Shown one piece after another: positions 1 through 8,668 of a stretch of DNA of 64,000 nt. The DNA is from Marinicauda pacifica (GTDB taxonomy: Bacteria; Pseudomonadota; Alphaproteobacteria; Caulobacterales; Maricaulaceae). A program made the translations under genes and the position numbers. The notes under the pieces are model-generated. The model did not search any database and was not told where the DNA came from. It worked only from the letters and a program-made list of their open reading frames with translations. Positions within the stretch are counted from its first letter, which is position 1. Each line of letters opens with the position of its first letter. Location of the stretch: assembly GCF_004793635.1 (NCBI RefSeq), contig NZ_SRXV01000001.1, forward strand, positions 620,501-684,500, read 5' to 3'.

Positions 1-2
1 TC

Positions 3-1370
3 AACATCGTGACCAAGCGTGCTGCGCCCGGCCTCGGTGTGACCGGTTTTGCCGAGGCGGGTAGCTTCGGCACGGTGCGCGGCGGTGCTGCCATAGAGGG
101 TGGCTTCGAGCAGGGCGATTTCCGTCTGGGGGCGAGCGCGGTGTCGAGCGACGGCATCTCCAAGGCCGACGAGGCCGATGGCAATACCGAAGACGATGGC
201 TATGACGCCGTGACCCTGGCGGGCCGCGGACGCTACGAGCTGGGCTTCGGCGAGCTTGCCGCAACGGTGCGCTATGTCGACTCGGAGACCGAGTTCGACT
301 CCTACGGGGCCGTGACCGGGACCCAGGACGGAGATGAGGTGAGCAAGACGACGCAGCTCTCCGGCGCGCTGACCTTCACCAATACCGCCTTCTCCGGCGC
401 GCTCGAGACCATGATCCAGGTCGCCGCGGCCGACATCGACCGCGAGAGCTTTACCAATGGCGTTTCGTCTTTCGGGTCGCAGGGGGAGCGCCAGGTCTAC
501 CGGTATCAGGGGACCTGGAACCTGACCGAGGATCATCGCCTGGCTTTCGGGGCCGAACGCGAGGACAGCTCGGCGGGCGGGGACTCCTCCACGATCGATG
601 GCGTCTTCGTGCTGCTTGAGCTGCAGCCTCTGGATGGTCTGGTTCTGACAGGCGGGGTCCGCCACGACGAGGCCGATCGCTTCGGCGCGGAGACGACCGG
701 CAAGTTTGCCGTATCCTGGCAGCTGACCGATCAGGTTCGCCTGCGCGGCACTGCCGGGACGGGCTTCAAGGCGCCGACCCTGTTCCAGACCACCTATGTC
801 TGCTGCGGGGCGACAGAGCCGAACGCGGACCTGCGTGCCGAGACGAGCGAAGGCTTCGATGTCGGCGTGGAATACACGCTGGCCGGGGGACGCGCCGCGG
901 TCGAGGCGACCTATTTCGACCAGACGGTCGAAAACCAGATCGGCTTCTCTTTCGCGGTCGGCGGCTACGAGAACATCGCCCGGGTCGACACAAAGGGTGT
1001 GGAGCTTGCGGCCCGATTTGCGATTACCGAGGCCTGGTCGCTGGCGGGCAATTATACCTATATCGAGGCCGAGGACGGGCAGGGCGGCGGGCTGATCCGC
1101 CTGCCGGAGCATTCCGCATATGGCGAGCTCGCCTATGATGGGGGACGCTGGGGCGGTGCGCTGAGCGTGCGTCATAATGGCGAGGAACAGGACAGTCTGG
1201 GCCCGGTGGACGCCTGGACGCGGCTGGATGCCTCCGCTCGCTATGATCTCACCGACCGGATGCAGCTCTATGTCCGCGGAGAGAACCTGACCGATGAGCA
1301 ATATCAGCAGGTCTTCGGATATGGCACGCCGGGGCTCTCGGGCTATGTCGGCGTCAGGCTGACACGTTGA
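3..1370 (+). CDS. btuB: TonB-dependent outer-membrane receptor, BtuB-like (5' end outside window)
   Basis: The reading frame is already open at the left edge (N-I-V-T-K-R before the first internal GTG at 9), so the signal peptide, TonB box and much of the plug lie outside the window. What remains is about 456 residues of alternating amphipathic beta-strand sequence with a late GENLTDEQYQ element typical of the last strands of TonB receptors. It would form the 22-strand barrel that imports a large ligand through the outer membrane using TonB energy. The substrate is inferred from the three following genes (periplasmic binding protein, FecCD permease, ATPase), which match the BtuFCD cobalamin importer. 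The stop codon overlaps the TTG start of the next gene, so translation is probably coupled. Siderophore or haem uptake is the alternative. The protein ends in an unusual -LTR rather than an aromatic residue. Confidence 0.8.
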   Translation, partial: NIVTKRAAPGLGVTGFAEAGSFGTVRGGAAIEGGFEQGDFRLGASAVSSDGISKADEADGNTEDDGYDAVTLAGRGRYELGFGELAATVRYVDSETEFDSYGAVTGTQDGDEVSKTTQLSGALTFTNTAFSGALETMIQVAAADIDRESFTNGVSSFGSQGERQVYRYQGTWNLTEDHRLAFGAEREDSSAGGDSSTIDGVFVLLELQPLDGLVLTGGVRHDEADRFGAETTGKFAVSWQLTDQVRLRGTAGTGFKAPTLFQTTYVCCGATEPNADLRAETSEGFDVGVEYTLAGGRAAVEATYFDQTVENQIGFSFAVGGYENIARVDTKGVELAARFAITEAWSLAGNYTYIEAEDGQGGGLIRLPEHSAYGELAYDGGRWGGALSVRHNGEEQDSLGPVDAWTRLDASARYDLTDRMQLYVRGENLTDEQYQQVFGYGTPGLSGYVGVRLTR

Positions 1371-2221
1371 TACGGTTGAGAACCCTACTGGCGGCGGCGC
1401 TTGGCGCCGCCGCCCTTGCCGGCCCGTCCCAGGGGAGCGAGCCCGCCCGCCCGCGCGTGGTGTCGCTCGACTATTGCGCCGATCAATACGTTCTTGCCCT
1501 CGCCGATGACGACCAGATTCTGGGAATCTCCACCGGGCCGGACGATGCCTACAGCGCCATGCGGTCGCACGCAGCCGGCAAGCCGCGCATTCGCGAGGCG
1601 GCCGAGGATGTGATCGCGCTGGAGCCGGACCTTGTTGTACGCAGTTTTGGCGGTGGAACCCGGGCGCGTACCTTCTACGAGCGTCTGGGCATTCCGGTGC
1701 ACGATCTCGGATTTGCTCAGTCGTTCGACGATATCCGGCAGACCGTCACCGCGACGGCGCAGGCGCTCGGTCAACCCGAGCGTGGCGCGGCGCTGATTGC
1801 GCAGATGGATGCGGCGCTGCTGGCGGCGGGCGAGCAAACCACCGAGGACCGCCCGGCCGTGCTCTATGTGACTCCCGGCGGGGTCACGAGCGGAGCCGGG
1901 ACCCTGGTGCACGAGATTCTGGTCGCGGCGGGGTTCGAGAATGTCGCCGCGCGCGGAGGTGCGAGCGGCTGGCGCGACCTGCCGCTCGAGCGGCTGGTCC
2001 TCGCGCCGCCGGAACTGATCGTAACGGGGTTCTTCGATATGCCCATGAACCGTGTGGACCACTGGTCGCCGACCAACCATCCTGCTCTCAGAGAGCAGCT
2101 CGCCGAGACCCCGACCATCCACCTGGACGGCGCTTTTCTGTCCTGTGGCGCCTGGTTCATGGCGGATGTCGCGCTGCAGGCGCGGCGCCGCGCCGATCGT
2201 GTCCTGGAGGAACGCCCATGA
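1367..2221 (+). CDS. btuF: Periplasmic cobalamin/siderophore-type binding protein (BtuF-like)
   Basis: 284 residues with an N-terminal signal peptide (hydrophobic core about residues 6-20) followed by the class III binding-protein fold. Family hallmarks are visible: PRVVSLDYCADQYVLAL near residue 28, then the LEPDLVV segment, the helical linker region, and a late 'HPALREQLAETPTIHLDG' stretch. It would capture vitamin B12, or a related corrinoid, in the periplasm and hand it to BtuCD. The start is a TTG that overlaps the stop of the receptor gene (TTGA), and the end overlaps the next ATG (ATGA), so the genes form one tightly coupled operon. The choice of cobalamin over ferric siderophore rests on the BtuF-like N-terminal motif and on the operon order; confidence in the family is higher than in the ligand. 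Confidence 0.82.
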   Translation: MIRLRTLLAAALGAAALAGPSQGSEPARPRVVSLDYCADQYVLALADDDQILGISTGPDDAYSAMRSHAAGKPRIREAAEDVIALEPDLVVRSFGGGTRARTFYERLGIPVHDLGFAQSFDDIRQTVTATAQALGQPERGAALIAQMDAALLAAGEQTTEDRPAVLYVTPGGVTSGAGTLVHEILVAAGFENVAARGGASGWRDLPLERLVLAPPELIVTGFFDMPMNRVDHWSPTNHPALREQLAETPTIHLDGAFLSCGAWFMADVALQARRRADRVLEERP

Positions 2222-3222
2222 GTGCCGACGGTCTGCCTCGGCGTGTAGTCCTTACGGGCCTGCTTGTGCTGAGCCTTGCTGCGATCGCCGTCTCTTGCCT
2301 GGCCGGCTCCGCACCGCTGAGTCTTGGCGAAACGCTCACCGGGTTTTTCGCGTCCGGCGAGGATCCGGTTGCCATCATTGTCAGGGAAATCCGCCTGCCC
2401 CGGGTGCTCACGGCATTTCTTGTCGGGGCAGCGCTGGGCGCGTCCGGCGCCCTGCTTCAAGGTCTGCTCCGCAATCCGCTGGCCGATCCCGGTGTGCTCG
2501 GCGTGAGTGCATCCGCTGCGCTGGGCGCCGTCATCGCAATCTACTTCAATCTGGCTCTCATCAGCGCCTTCGTGGTGCCGGTGTTCGCCGTCGGCTTTGC
2601 CGGTCTCGCCATCATCGTCCTCTATCTGGCCGGGGCGGCACGCCTTTCGGCGGTGCAGCTCATTCTGGTGGGTGTGGGATTGTCGAGTTTTGCCGGCGCG
2701 TTGACGGCGCTCGCCATGAACCTGTCTGCGAACCCGTTTTCGCTCTCGGACATGGTGACCTGGCTTCTGGGTTCCGTCGCCAACCGGTCGTACGCCGATA
2801 TCGCCTTCGCCGCGCCCTTCTGGATTGCCGGCGCGGGGCTGGCAGTGTTCGCGCTGCCGGGGCTGAGAGCGCTCGCTCTGGGAGAGGATACGGCGGTCAC
2901 GCTGGGCGCGGATCTTGGCCGTACACGCCTTCTGGTCATAGCGTCGAGCGCCTTGCTGACCGGCGCCGCTGTCGCGGTGGCAGGAACGATCGGCTTCGTG
3001 GGCATCGTTGCGCCGCACCTGGTGCGGCCGCTGGTCCGTCATGATCCCGCCGATCTGGTCGCGCCCAGCGCGCTTCTGGCCGGGTTGCTGCTGGTGCTGG
3101 CCGATACGGGCCTGCGCGTGATGCCTTTTGCACAGGAGCTGAAGCTGGGTGTTGCCGCGGCCCTGGTCGGGGCGCCGGTCTTCATCTGGATCGCGGCACG
3201 CAGCCGGAGTATCGGACGATGA
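2218..3222 (+). CDS. btuC: FecCD-family ABC permease (BtuC-like)
   Basis: 334 residues, very hydrophobic, about ten membrane segments, the usual size for BtuC/FecCD permeases. The family signature near the C-terminus is clear (GTIGFVGIVAPHLVRPLV), as is the early RLPRVL-AFLVGAALGASGALLQG region that opens the family. It would form the homodimeric inner-membrane channel for a periplasmic-binding-protein-dependent importer, most likely of vitamin B12. The ATG overlaps the stop of the binding-protein gene, and its own stop overlaps the ATG of the ATPase gene. Confidence 0.9.
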   Translation: MSADGLPRRVVLTGLLVLSLAAIAVSCLAGSAPLSLGETLTGFFASGEDPVAIIVREIRLPRVLTAFLVGAALGASGALLQGLLRNPLADPGVLGVSASAALGAVIAIYFNLALISAFVVPVFAVGFAGLAIIVLYLAGAARLSAVQLILVGVGLSSFAGALTALAMNLSANPFSLSDMVTWLLGSVANRSYADIAFAAPFWIAGAGLAVFALPGLRALALGEDTAVTLGADLGRTRLLVIASSALLTGAAVAVAGTIGFVGIVAPHLVRPLVRHDPADLVAPSALLAGLLLVLADTGLRVMPFAQELKLGVAAALVGAPVFIWIAARSRSIGR

Positions 3223-3971
3223 GTATCGCGGCACTGCACCTGGTTTCCACGCGGCTTGGAACGACACTGGCGCTAGACGGAGTCGACTTCTCGATCGAGG
3301 CGGGCGAGTTCGTGGCGCTGGTCGGTCCGAACGGAGCAGGCAAGTCGACCTTCCTGAAGGTACTCCTCGGCCTCATCGAGCCGAATGAAGGTCACGCGGA
3401 GCTGGGTGGAAGTCGTGTTGAGACTATCGCGCCGCGAATCCGCGGACGGATGGCCAGCTATCTGCCGCAATCGCGTCCGATCAGCTGGCGGCTCGACGTA
3501 CGCGACGTGGTCGCGCTGGGACGTTTTGCCTGGAACGGCGCGCCCTATCGGCGCCTGAACGAGGGGGGCAGGGCCAGCGTGGATTCAGCACTGGCCGAAG
3601 TCGATGCCGCTCATCTGGTCGGCCGCGACATGGCCGGACTCTCCGGCGGCGAGGCGGCGCGTATCCATCTCGCCCGTCTGATCGTCAATCCGGCGCCGCT
3701 CCTGGTGGCCGACGAGCCCGCCTCCGCGCTGGATCTCAAACACCAGTACGAGGCGCTCAGAACGTTGCGGCGGGAGGCTGACCGGGGACGCGGCGTACTG
3801 GCGGCTATCCACGATCTGGAATCCGCGCGGCGCTGGGCCGACCGCGTCGTCGTCCTGGACCGCGGACAGGTCAGGGCCGATGCGCGCCCGAACACTGCGC
3901 TGTCGCCGGATATCGTACGCGAGGTCTTCGGTGTCGCACGCGACGAGACCGGTCACTATGTCCCCGTGTGA
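3219..3971 (+). CDS. btuD: ABC transporter ATP-binding protein (BtuD/FecE-like)
   Basis: 250 residues with a full ABC ATPase set: Walker A GPNGAGKST (36-44), Q-loop YLPQ (Q84), signature LSGGEAAR (141-148), Walker B LLVADEP (161-167) and an H-loop AAIHDLE. It powers the BtuC-type permease encoded just upstream (4-nt overlap). It closes the btuB-F-C-D order. No gene for corrinoid adenosylation or salvage follows inside the window. A cobalamin riboswitch would be expected upstream of the receptor gene, outside the window. Confidence 0.9.
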   Translation: MSIAALHLVSTRLGTTLALDGVDFSIEAGEFVALVGPNGAGKSTFLKVLLGLIEPNEGHAELGGSRVETIAPRIRGRMASYLPQSRPISWRLDVRDVVALGRFAWNGAPYRRLNEGGRASVDSALAEVDAAHLVGRDMAGLSGGEAARIHLARLIVNPAPLLVADEPASALDLKHQYEALRTLRREADRGRGVLAAIHDLESARRWADRVVVLDRGQVRADARPNTALSPDIVREVFGVARDETGHYVPV

Positions 3972-4176
3972 CGGGTCAGACGCAGCAGGAGCCCATCCGG
4001 GAAAAGATTGTCTATATTTAACAGCATGTTACGGAATCCGGTGAAGGCAGGGCGCGAGCTTGACGTGCTTGGGTCTAAGCCTGAGGGCGTCGCAGACCCG
4101 GTTCCGATTTCCCCGCCTGTTCACAGGCTTTCCACAGATATCGCGCCAAATGCTGCAGATAGGCTCGACGGTGTGG

Positions 4177-4191
4177 TTAATGAGTTACTAA
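4177..4191. promoter_or_regulatory. CtrA-like binding site
   Basis: TTAA-N7-CTAA followed by AC, one mismatch from the established CtrA consensus TTAA-N7-TTAA(C) of Caulobacter-type alphaproteobacteria. It lies 38 nt before the chosen GTG start at 4229, a reasonable promoter position. The same variant, with the same flanking bases, recurs at 9757-9771. This is a sequence match only. Confidence 0.4.
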
Positions 4192-4228
4192 ACTTGGCCG
4201 ATTGCGACTCAGTTTTACGGAGACTGCC

Positions 4229-4912
4229 GTGGCCCGGCTCACCACTCAGGAGGGTGCCCAATTCACCATCCTCGACGACGTCCAGATCTACGAGGAGGCT
4301 GAACTCGACCGGATTTGCGCACGTCATACCATCACCGACGAAGCCACGCGCATGTTGTTATGGCGTGTTCTGGAACGCGCGGGAAAACGCCTGCGCGACC
4401 AGACCCGCCTTCAGGCCAGCCGGACGCAAATCTCACGTCTCAAGCAGGAGCTGCAACTGGGGATGCGTCTGAGCGCCCAGCTTGGCCATCATGTGCCGGA
4501 CGGCCAGCAATTGCGCGAAGACAATGCCGGTGTCGGCCTGAACCGGTATCACCTGGCCGCCCTGCGGGAAGGCGAGCGCCGGGTCTGCGACGCGCGAAGC
4601 GATCAGCGCCGCTATCGCCTTGAAGATGCCAGCGACATGCTGAGCTATCTTTCGGATGTGTACGAGGAGGCCTTGTCAGCCTGTGCCGGCTCCTCGATCG
4701 AAGATCCCGAGGAGACCTGGCGCGGCACGTTGCGGGGGTTCTACACGCACACGCTTGCGCGCGCCTGGGTGACGCGCGACGCCGATCAAGGCGAACGTTT
4801 CCTGGCCGATTGCCGGATGGCTCTCGACCGGGCGCCGGGCGGTGAAGGCGAGGAAAATGTTGCGCAGGCTGCGCCTTCCAAAGGCCGGGCGCACGGATCG
4901 GGGGCGGGTTAG
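4229..4912 (+). CDS. Conserved-looking hypothetical protein
   Basis: 227 residues, soluble and helical, rich in Glu/Arg/Leu, with no signal peptide or membrane segment and no motif I recognise. The GTG at 4229 is chosen because GGAG sits six bases before it (4219-4222); an in-frame TTG at 4202 would add nine residues but has no ribosome site. The middle (residues about 55-140) is strongly charged and could form a long coiled coil. The last 20 residues are low complexity. It converges on the DUF6491 gene with a 4-nt overlap of stop codons. A CtrA-like site lies upstream, which would fit a cell-cycle or motility role, but that is only an inference. Confidence 0.7.
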   Translation: MARLTTQEGAQFTILDDVQIYEEAELDRICARHTITDEATRMLLWRVLERAGKRLRDQTRLQASRTQISRLKQELQLGMRLSAQLGHHVPDGQQLREDNAGVGLNRYHLAALREGERRVCDARSDQRRYRLEDASDMLSYLSDVYEEALSACAGSSIEDPEETWRGTLRGFYTHTLARAWVTRDADQGERFLADCRMALDRAPGGEGEENVAQAAPSKGRAHGSGAG

Positions 4913-5286
4913 TCCTGTCCGCCGGCGCGCTCTGCGACCAGGGCTTCGGCCTGCTCCTGACTTTCGACCTCTTCCACGGTATCGATGGCGCACCGCCAGC
5001 CATCAGACGGGATGATGTACTCCGCCACGGGCGGGCAGATGCGCGCATTGTCCCCGAAGGAGGTGGCGATCTGCGCGCCGAAGGAGAGGCCCGAGCAGCG
5101 CGTGCGCGTGGTGATCAGATAGTGGCGCGAGGCTCCGCTGTTGAGAACCACGTGCCGGTCATCGATCACGGTGTAGCCGTTGATGTTGCGCAGAGACACG
5201 CATTCGGAGTCCTGAGCGGATGCAGGGCCTGCAATCACGCAGGCTGCCGCAAGGCTTGCGGCTGCGAAGAGGATGGGCTTGGGCAT
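4909..5286 (-). CDS. Secreted DUF6491-family protein
   Basis: 125 residues with a clear Sec signal peptide (MPKPILFAAASLAAACVIAG, predicted cleavage after PASA). The mature part matches the DUF6491 pattern found in Caulobacterales and Sphingomonadales: a C-x-x-x-R-N-I-N-G-Y-T-V-I-D-D-R-H-V-V-L opening, a Y-L-I-T strand, a C-S-G-L-S-F-G motif, an IC-P segment and a late W-R-C-A-I. Four mature cysteines suggest disulfides. Function is unknown for the family. It is convergent with the upstream unknown gene and divergent from the oxidoreductase gene (68 nt gap), so it is probably monocistronic. Confidence 0.8.
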   Translation of the reverse strand: MPKPILFAAASLAAACVIAGPASAQDSECVSLRNINGYTVIDDRHVVLNSGASRHYLITTRTRCSGLSFGAQIATSFGDNARICPPVAEYIIPSDGWRCAIDTVEEVESQEQAEALVAERAGGQD

Positions 5287-5354
5287 GGTGATCGTCCTCG
5301 TGTTCGCGCTATCTCGGAGGCCGGTCGCAACAATCCTGACTTGGACCGGACCCG

Positions 5355-6500
5355 ATGTCGGAGAGTATCATAACGCATTCGCGCCCGTTTCGTATCGCAA
5401 TTGCCGGCGCGGGCGCATCGGGGCTGGCCTGCGCCGAGGCGTTGAGCCGCCGCGGCGCTCATATCACCCTGTTCTCCAGCGGACCGGCGGGGCAGGGCGC
5501 ACTCGCCGCGTCGGGCGGAATGCTCGCAGCCGGCTTTGAGTCTGCCTTCGAAGCGACGGAAATTGCAGCTTTTTCCGGCATTGCCTTCCGTGCGCTTTCG
5601 CTCTGGGACGACTATGCGGCCCGCATCGAGCGGGAGACCGCCCAATCCATCGGTTACGAGCGTGCCGGCTCGATCACGCCGGCCTATACCCCGGACGATG
5701 TGAACCGGCTCAAAGCGGCGGCGGCTCGCGCGCAGGCCGCCGGGATCGAGGTGAAGGCCCTGACCGGCGAGGCTGTCAGGTCGAGCGAGCCCGCGCTGGC
5801 ACCGCCCCTGGAGGCCCTGGAGTTTCCGTCGGACGGGCAGGTCGACAACCGGGCGCTCGGGCAGGCCCTGCGTGCGATCGCCCTGACGCGTGGCGGCGTC
5901 CTACACCAGGATACTCCCGTGATCGCCGTGGACAGCGACGCGGACGGAAGCTGGGTGGAAACGCGGCGCGGCCGCGAACGTTTCGACGCGGTCATTGTCG
6001 CGACCGGGGCGAGATTGCCGCAGGGGCTCTCGCAGACCTTGCCCCGCCCGACACCGGTAAAAGGCCAGATGATCGCATTCGACCTGCCCCGTGCCGAGGC
6101 CCCGCGGCGTATCGTCCGCGGCCTGTCGATCTATCTGGCCGCCAAACCGGGGGGGCGGCTGATCGCGGGCGCTACCAGCGAGCCCGGCGTCGATACGCCG
6201 GGAACGGATGACGAAGCGATCGCCAGGCTTGCCGATGCGGCCTGTCGCGTTCTTCCGGCGCTGAAAGACCGGCCGGTCGTCGAACGCTGGTCGGGCGTGC
6301 GCCCGCGTGTCGGCACCGGCCTCCCGGTTCTGGGCGCCACACAGATGAGGCACGTCTTCATCGCAACGGGCGGGTATCGCAATGGCGTGTTGCTGGCTCC
6401 GGCGATTGGCGAGGCGCTGGCCGGAGCGGTGCTGGAGGGCGCGTTGCCGGACTGGTCGGCAACGTTGCGACCGCTCGCGCCCGGCGGAGATAACGGTTAA
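5355..6500 (+). CDS. FAD-dependent amino-acid oxidase, ThiO/DAO-like
   Basis: 381 residues. An N-terminal Rossmann dinucleotide motif (IAIAGAGASGLACAEAL, about residues 14-30) binds FAD. A GMLAAG segment (about 55) and a C-terminal sequence with RPRVGTGLPVLG and ATGGYRNGVLLAPAIG match glycine oxidase / D-amino-acid oxidase enzymes. The closest recognised type is ThiO, which oxidises glycine to iminoglycine for thiazole synthesis. However, no thiS, thiG or thiE lies nearby, so the thiamine role is uncertain and a general D-amino-acid or secondary-amine oxidase is possible. The ATG at 5355 gives a normal N-terminus. Confidence 0.75.
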   Translation: MSESIITHSRPFRIAIAGAGASGLACAEALSRRGAHITLFSSGPAGQGALAASGGMLAAGFESAFEATEIAAFSGIAFRALSLWDDYAARIERETAQSIGYERAGSITPAYTPDDVNRLKAAAARAQAAGIEVKALTGEAVRSSEPALAPPLEALEFPSDGQVDNRALGQALRAIALTRGGVLHQDTPVIAVDSDADGSWVETRRGRERFDAVIVATGARLPQGLSQTLPRPTPVKGQMIAFDLPRAEAPRRIVRGLSIYLAAKPGGRLIAGATSEPGVDTPGTDDEAIARLADAACRVLPALKDRPVVERWSGVRPRVGTGLPVLGATQMRHVFIATGGYRNGVLLAPAIGEALAGAVLEGALPDWSATLRPLAPGGDNG

Positions 6501-6511
6501 CCAACTCTTAT
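6497..6511. promoter_or_regulatory. Weak CtrA-like site
   Basis: TTAA-N7-TTAT, one mismatch from the CtrA consensus, about 60 nt before the muramidase start at 6570. Its first half overlaps the stop codon of the oxidase gene, which makes a chance match more likely. Confidence 0.25.
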
Positions 6512-6569
6512 GACGGCTCTGAGAGAGTGCGAGTCGATTCTTGTATGCCGCTTTGTGAAGGAGCGCTTC

Positions 6570-7361
6570 GTGGTTGAAGCTGTTTCTGCCCGTCTGGTGT
6601 CTCCGTCCCAGCTCTTGCAATCGGCCGCCGATGCAACGGGCGCCGATTTCGACTATCTGCTTCAGACGGCTGCGCGAGAGAGCAATTTCGATCCCAACGC
6701 CCAGGCGCGCACATCGAGCGCGGCGGGCATGTTCCAGTTCATCGAGCAGACCTGGTTTGCCATGATGTCACGCCATGGCGAGCAGCATGGTCAGGGCGAT
6801 CTGGCGAGCCAGATCACTCAGAATTCGGACGGCCGGTTTACGGTCGCCAACCCCCAGGCTCGTCAGGAAATCCTCGATCTGCGCTTCGATGCCGGGTTTT
6901 CCAGCCTGATGGCGGGAGAACTGGCGGCAGAAAACGGAGCCATCCTGCAGCAAGCGACGGGCCGGGAACCGACGGGCGGCGAACTTTATGCCGCCCATTT
7001 CCTCGGCGCTGGCAATGCGGCGCGCCTGATCCAGGCTGCGGAGTCGCAGCCTGCAGGTCGGGCCGACGAACTGTTTCCTGCCGCGGCCCGGGCCAACCGG
7101 CCGATTTTCTATGACAATGGCCGGGCGCGCAGCGTGAGCGAGGTGCTGTCCTCGCTGACCGGGCAGGGCGGGGCGGCTGTCGTGCCTCCGGAGACCCTGG
7201 TCTCCGGACCGGCCCCCGATCGCGAGGCTCTGAGCTCTGCGGCCCGTTTCCACGCGTCGAGCGCGCACATGCCCGGACGTCCGGTTGCGGTTCTGTCCCC
7301 GGGGGTCATCGAGATTCTGGCCTCACTCGATGCGCCGCGATCACGCTCCGATCGCAGCTGA
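6570..7361 (+). CDS. Lysozyme-like / lytic transglycosylase domain protein
   Basis: 263 residues from the GTG at 6570, which has AAGGAG six bases upstream (6558-6563). An open frame extends to 6510, but the extra 20 residues have no ribosome site. The N-terminal half is an SLT-type fold: catalytic-type glutamate in AARESNFDPNA (E37), then SAAGMFQFIEQTW (about 50-62), as in soluble murein lytic transglycosylases and flagellum-associated muramidases. There is no signal peptide, as in several flagellar muramidases that are exported by the flagellar apparatus. The C-terminal third is low complexity. It is followed at 63 nt by the DUF2336 gene. A role in making a gap in the peptidoglycan for an envelope machine is the inference; substrate cleavage itself is expected for the family. 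Confidence 0.75.
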   Translation: MVEAVSARLVSPSQLLQSAADATGADFDYLLQTAARESNFDPNAQARTSSAAGMFQFIEQTWFAMMSRHGEQHGQGDLASQITQNSDGRFTVANPQARQEILDLRFDAGFSSLMAGELAAENGAILQQATGREPTGGELYAAHFLGAGNAARLIQAAESQPAGRADELFPAAARANRPIFYDNGRARSVSEVLSSLTGQGGAAVVPPETLVSGPAPDREALSSAARFHASSAHMPGRPVAVLSPGVIEILASLDAPRSRSDRS

Positions 7362-7423
7362 AATCCCTCGTTAACGAGTCTTAGCGCATTCTTGCGGCCG
7401 ACAATAAGAGATTGAGGTCTGCC

Positions 7424-8590
7424 ATGAGTGTTCACGGCCTTCGTGCTCGTCTGACCCGTGAAGACGTACAGCGCCTAACCGATACGAACGATCCGGAATC
7501 GCGCGCCATGGCGGCGCGCAAATTCTGCGCGCGCATTGCCGAGCAGGGCCTCAGCGATGCAGACCGCACTGCCGGAGAAGCGATCCTCGGCGTGCTTGCC
7601 GACGATGCCGCCGAAATGGTCCGGCGCGCGCTTGCGGTGACCCTGCAGCGCTGCCCTCATCTGCCCGAGGCGGTGGCGCGAAAGCTGGCTGCGGACCTGG
7701 ATTCAATTGCGCTTCCGGTCATTGAGGGCTCTCCGGTCCTCAGCGACGAGGATCTCATCGAAATCATTCGCCATGCTGCACCGAACCGCCAGGTGGCAGT
7801 CGCGAAGCGTATCAGCGTCTCCAAGGACGTGGTGCGCGAGATCGTTACCCATGGCGTGTCGGAGGCGGTGGGAACTGCGGCGGCCAATGACGGTGCCAGG
7901 TTCGATGCCGGCTCTTATGCTCTCACGTTCGAGCGTTTCAGCGCCGAGCCGGAGGTTCTTGAACGCTTCATCGACCGCTCGCGCCTGCCGCTGGAAGTGA
8001 CGGAGCGCCTTATCGCGGCAATCTCCGATGCGGCCATCGAGCGTCTCGTGTCGCGTCACGCCTTGCCCCCGCAGCTTGCTGTCGAGCTGGCCGAGGGTGC
8101 GCGTGAGCGGGCCACGGTCGATCTGGTCGACCAGGCCGGTCTCTCGCCGGATCCGCGCCGTTTCGTGCAGCAGCTTCAGCTCAACAGCCGGCTGACGCCT
8201 TCGCTGATCCTGCGGGCCCTGTTTCGCGGACACATGGCGTTCTTCGAATATGCCGTTGCAGAGCTGGCCAATGTGGATCACGCCAAGGCCTGGATGCTGA
8301 TCCACGATGCCGGCCCGCTGGGCCTCGATGCCGTGTTCCAGCGCACCGGTCTTCCTGCGCGCATCCTGCCGGCTATCCGCGCCGCGATTTCCGCCTACCA
8401 CTCGATCGAGCTGGGCGATGGCGGCCCGGCCGACCAGATCCGGTTCAGGCGCATCCTGACCGAGCGTGTCTTTACCCAGTTCCAGGGCGCACCGGAGGCC
8501 GATCTCAACTATTGCCTCGCCCGTCTCGAGGCCGACGAAGCGCTGATCGAGACCGCTCCCGCCGAACCCGTGGTTCTCAAGGCGTCCTGA
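7424..8590 (+). CDS. DUF2336 domain protein
   Basis: 388 residues from the ATG at 7424 (GAGG seven bases upstream; an in-frame TTG at 7412 is the alternative). All-helical, HEAT-like sequence with repeated 'ERLIAAISDAAIERLVSRH' type units matches DUF2336, a domain common in Caulobacterales, Rhizobiales and Rhodospirillales and of unknown function. Residues about 30-190 carry repeat-like helices with the conserved LSDEDLIEIIRHA segment. There is no signal peptide and no membrane segment. The gene ends in a strong terminator. Its position between a muramidase-like gene and phosphorelay genes suggests signalling or envelope development, but no direct evidence is visible. Confidence 0.8.
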   Translation: MSVHGLRARLTREDVQRLTDTNDPESRAMAARKFCARIAEQGLSDADRTAGEAILGVLADDAAEMVRRALAVTLQRCPHLPEAVARKLAADLDSIALPVIEGSPVLSDEDLIEIIRHAAPNRQVAVAKRISVSKDVVREIVTHGVSEAVGTAAANDGARFDAGSYALTFERFSAEPEVLERFIDRSRLPLEVTERLIAAISDAAIERLVSRHALPPQLAVELAEGARERATVDLVDQAGLSPDPRRFVQQLQLNSRLTPSLILRALFRGHMAFFEYAVAELANVDHAKAWMLIHDAGPLGLDAVFQRTGLPARILPAIRAAISAYHSIELGDGGPADQIRFRRILTERVFTQFQGAPEADLNYCLARLEADEALIETAPAEPVVLKAS

Positions 8591-8617
8591 TCTCGTTTCC
8601 AGATCGCACAAGAAGGA

Positions 8618-8649
8618 GCCCGCGCCGGGAGCAGCGCGGGCTTCTTTTT
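8618..8649 (+). terminator. Rho-independent terminator
   Basis: An 8-bp perfect GC stem (GCCCGCGC, 8618-8625, pairing with 8634-8641), an 8-nt loop, then TTCTTTTT. It ends the DUF2336 gene and lies just before the convergent Hpt gene. Confidence 0.85.
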
Positions 8650-8668
8650 ATGTCAGATTTCCAAAGTT

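Noticed and set aside
1864-3267. Long open frame on the minus strand (467 codons) opposite the btu genes
   Set aside because: It lies antisense to three clear genes and is rich in Arg, Gln and His, as expected from GC-rich shadow frames.
4008-4472. Plus-strand frame of 154 codons before the unknown gene at 4229
   Set aside because: Overlaps the better-supported gene at 4229-4912, which has a ribosome site and longer coding pattern.
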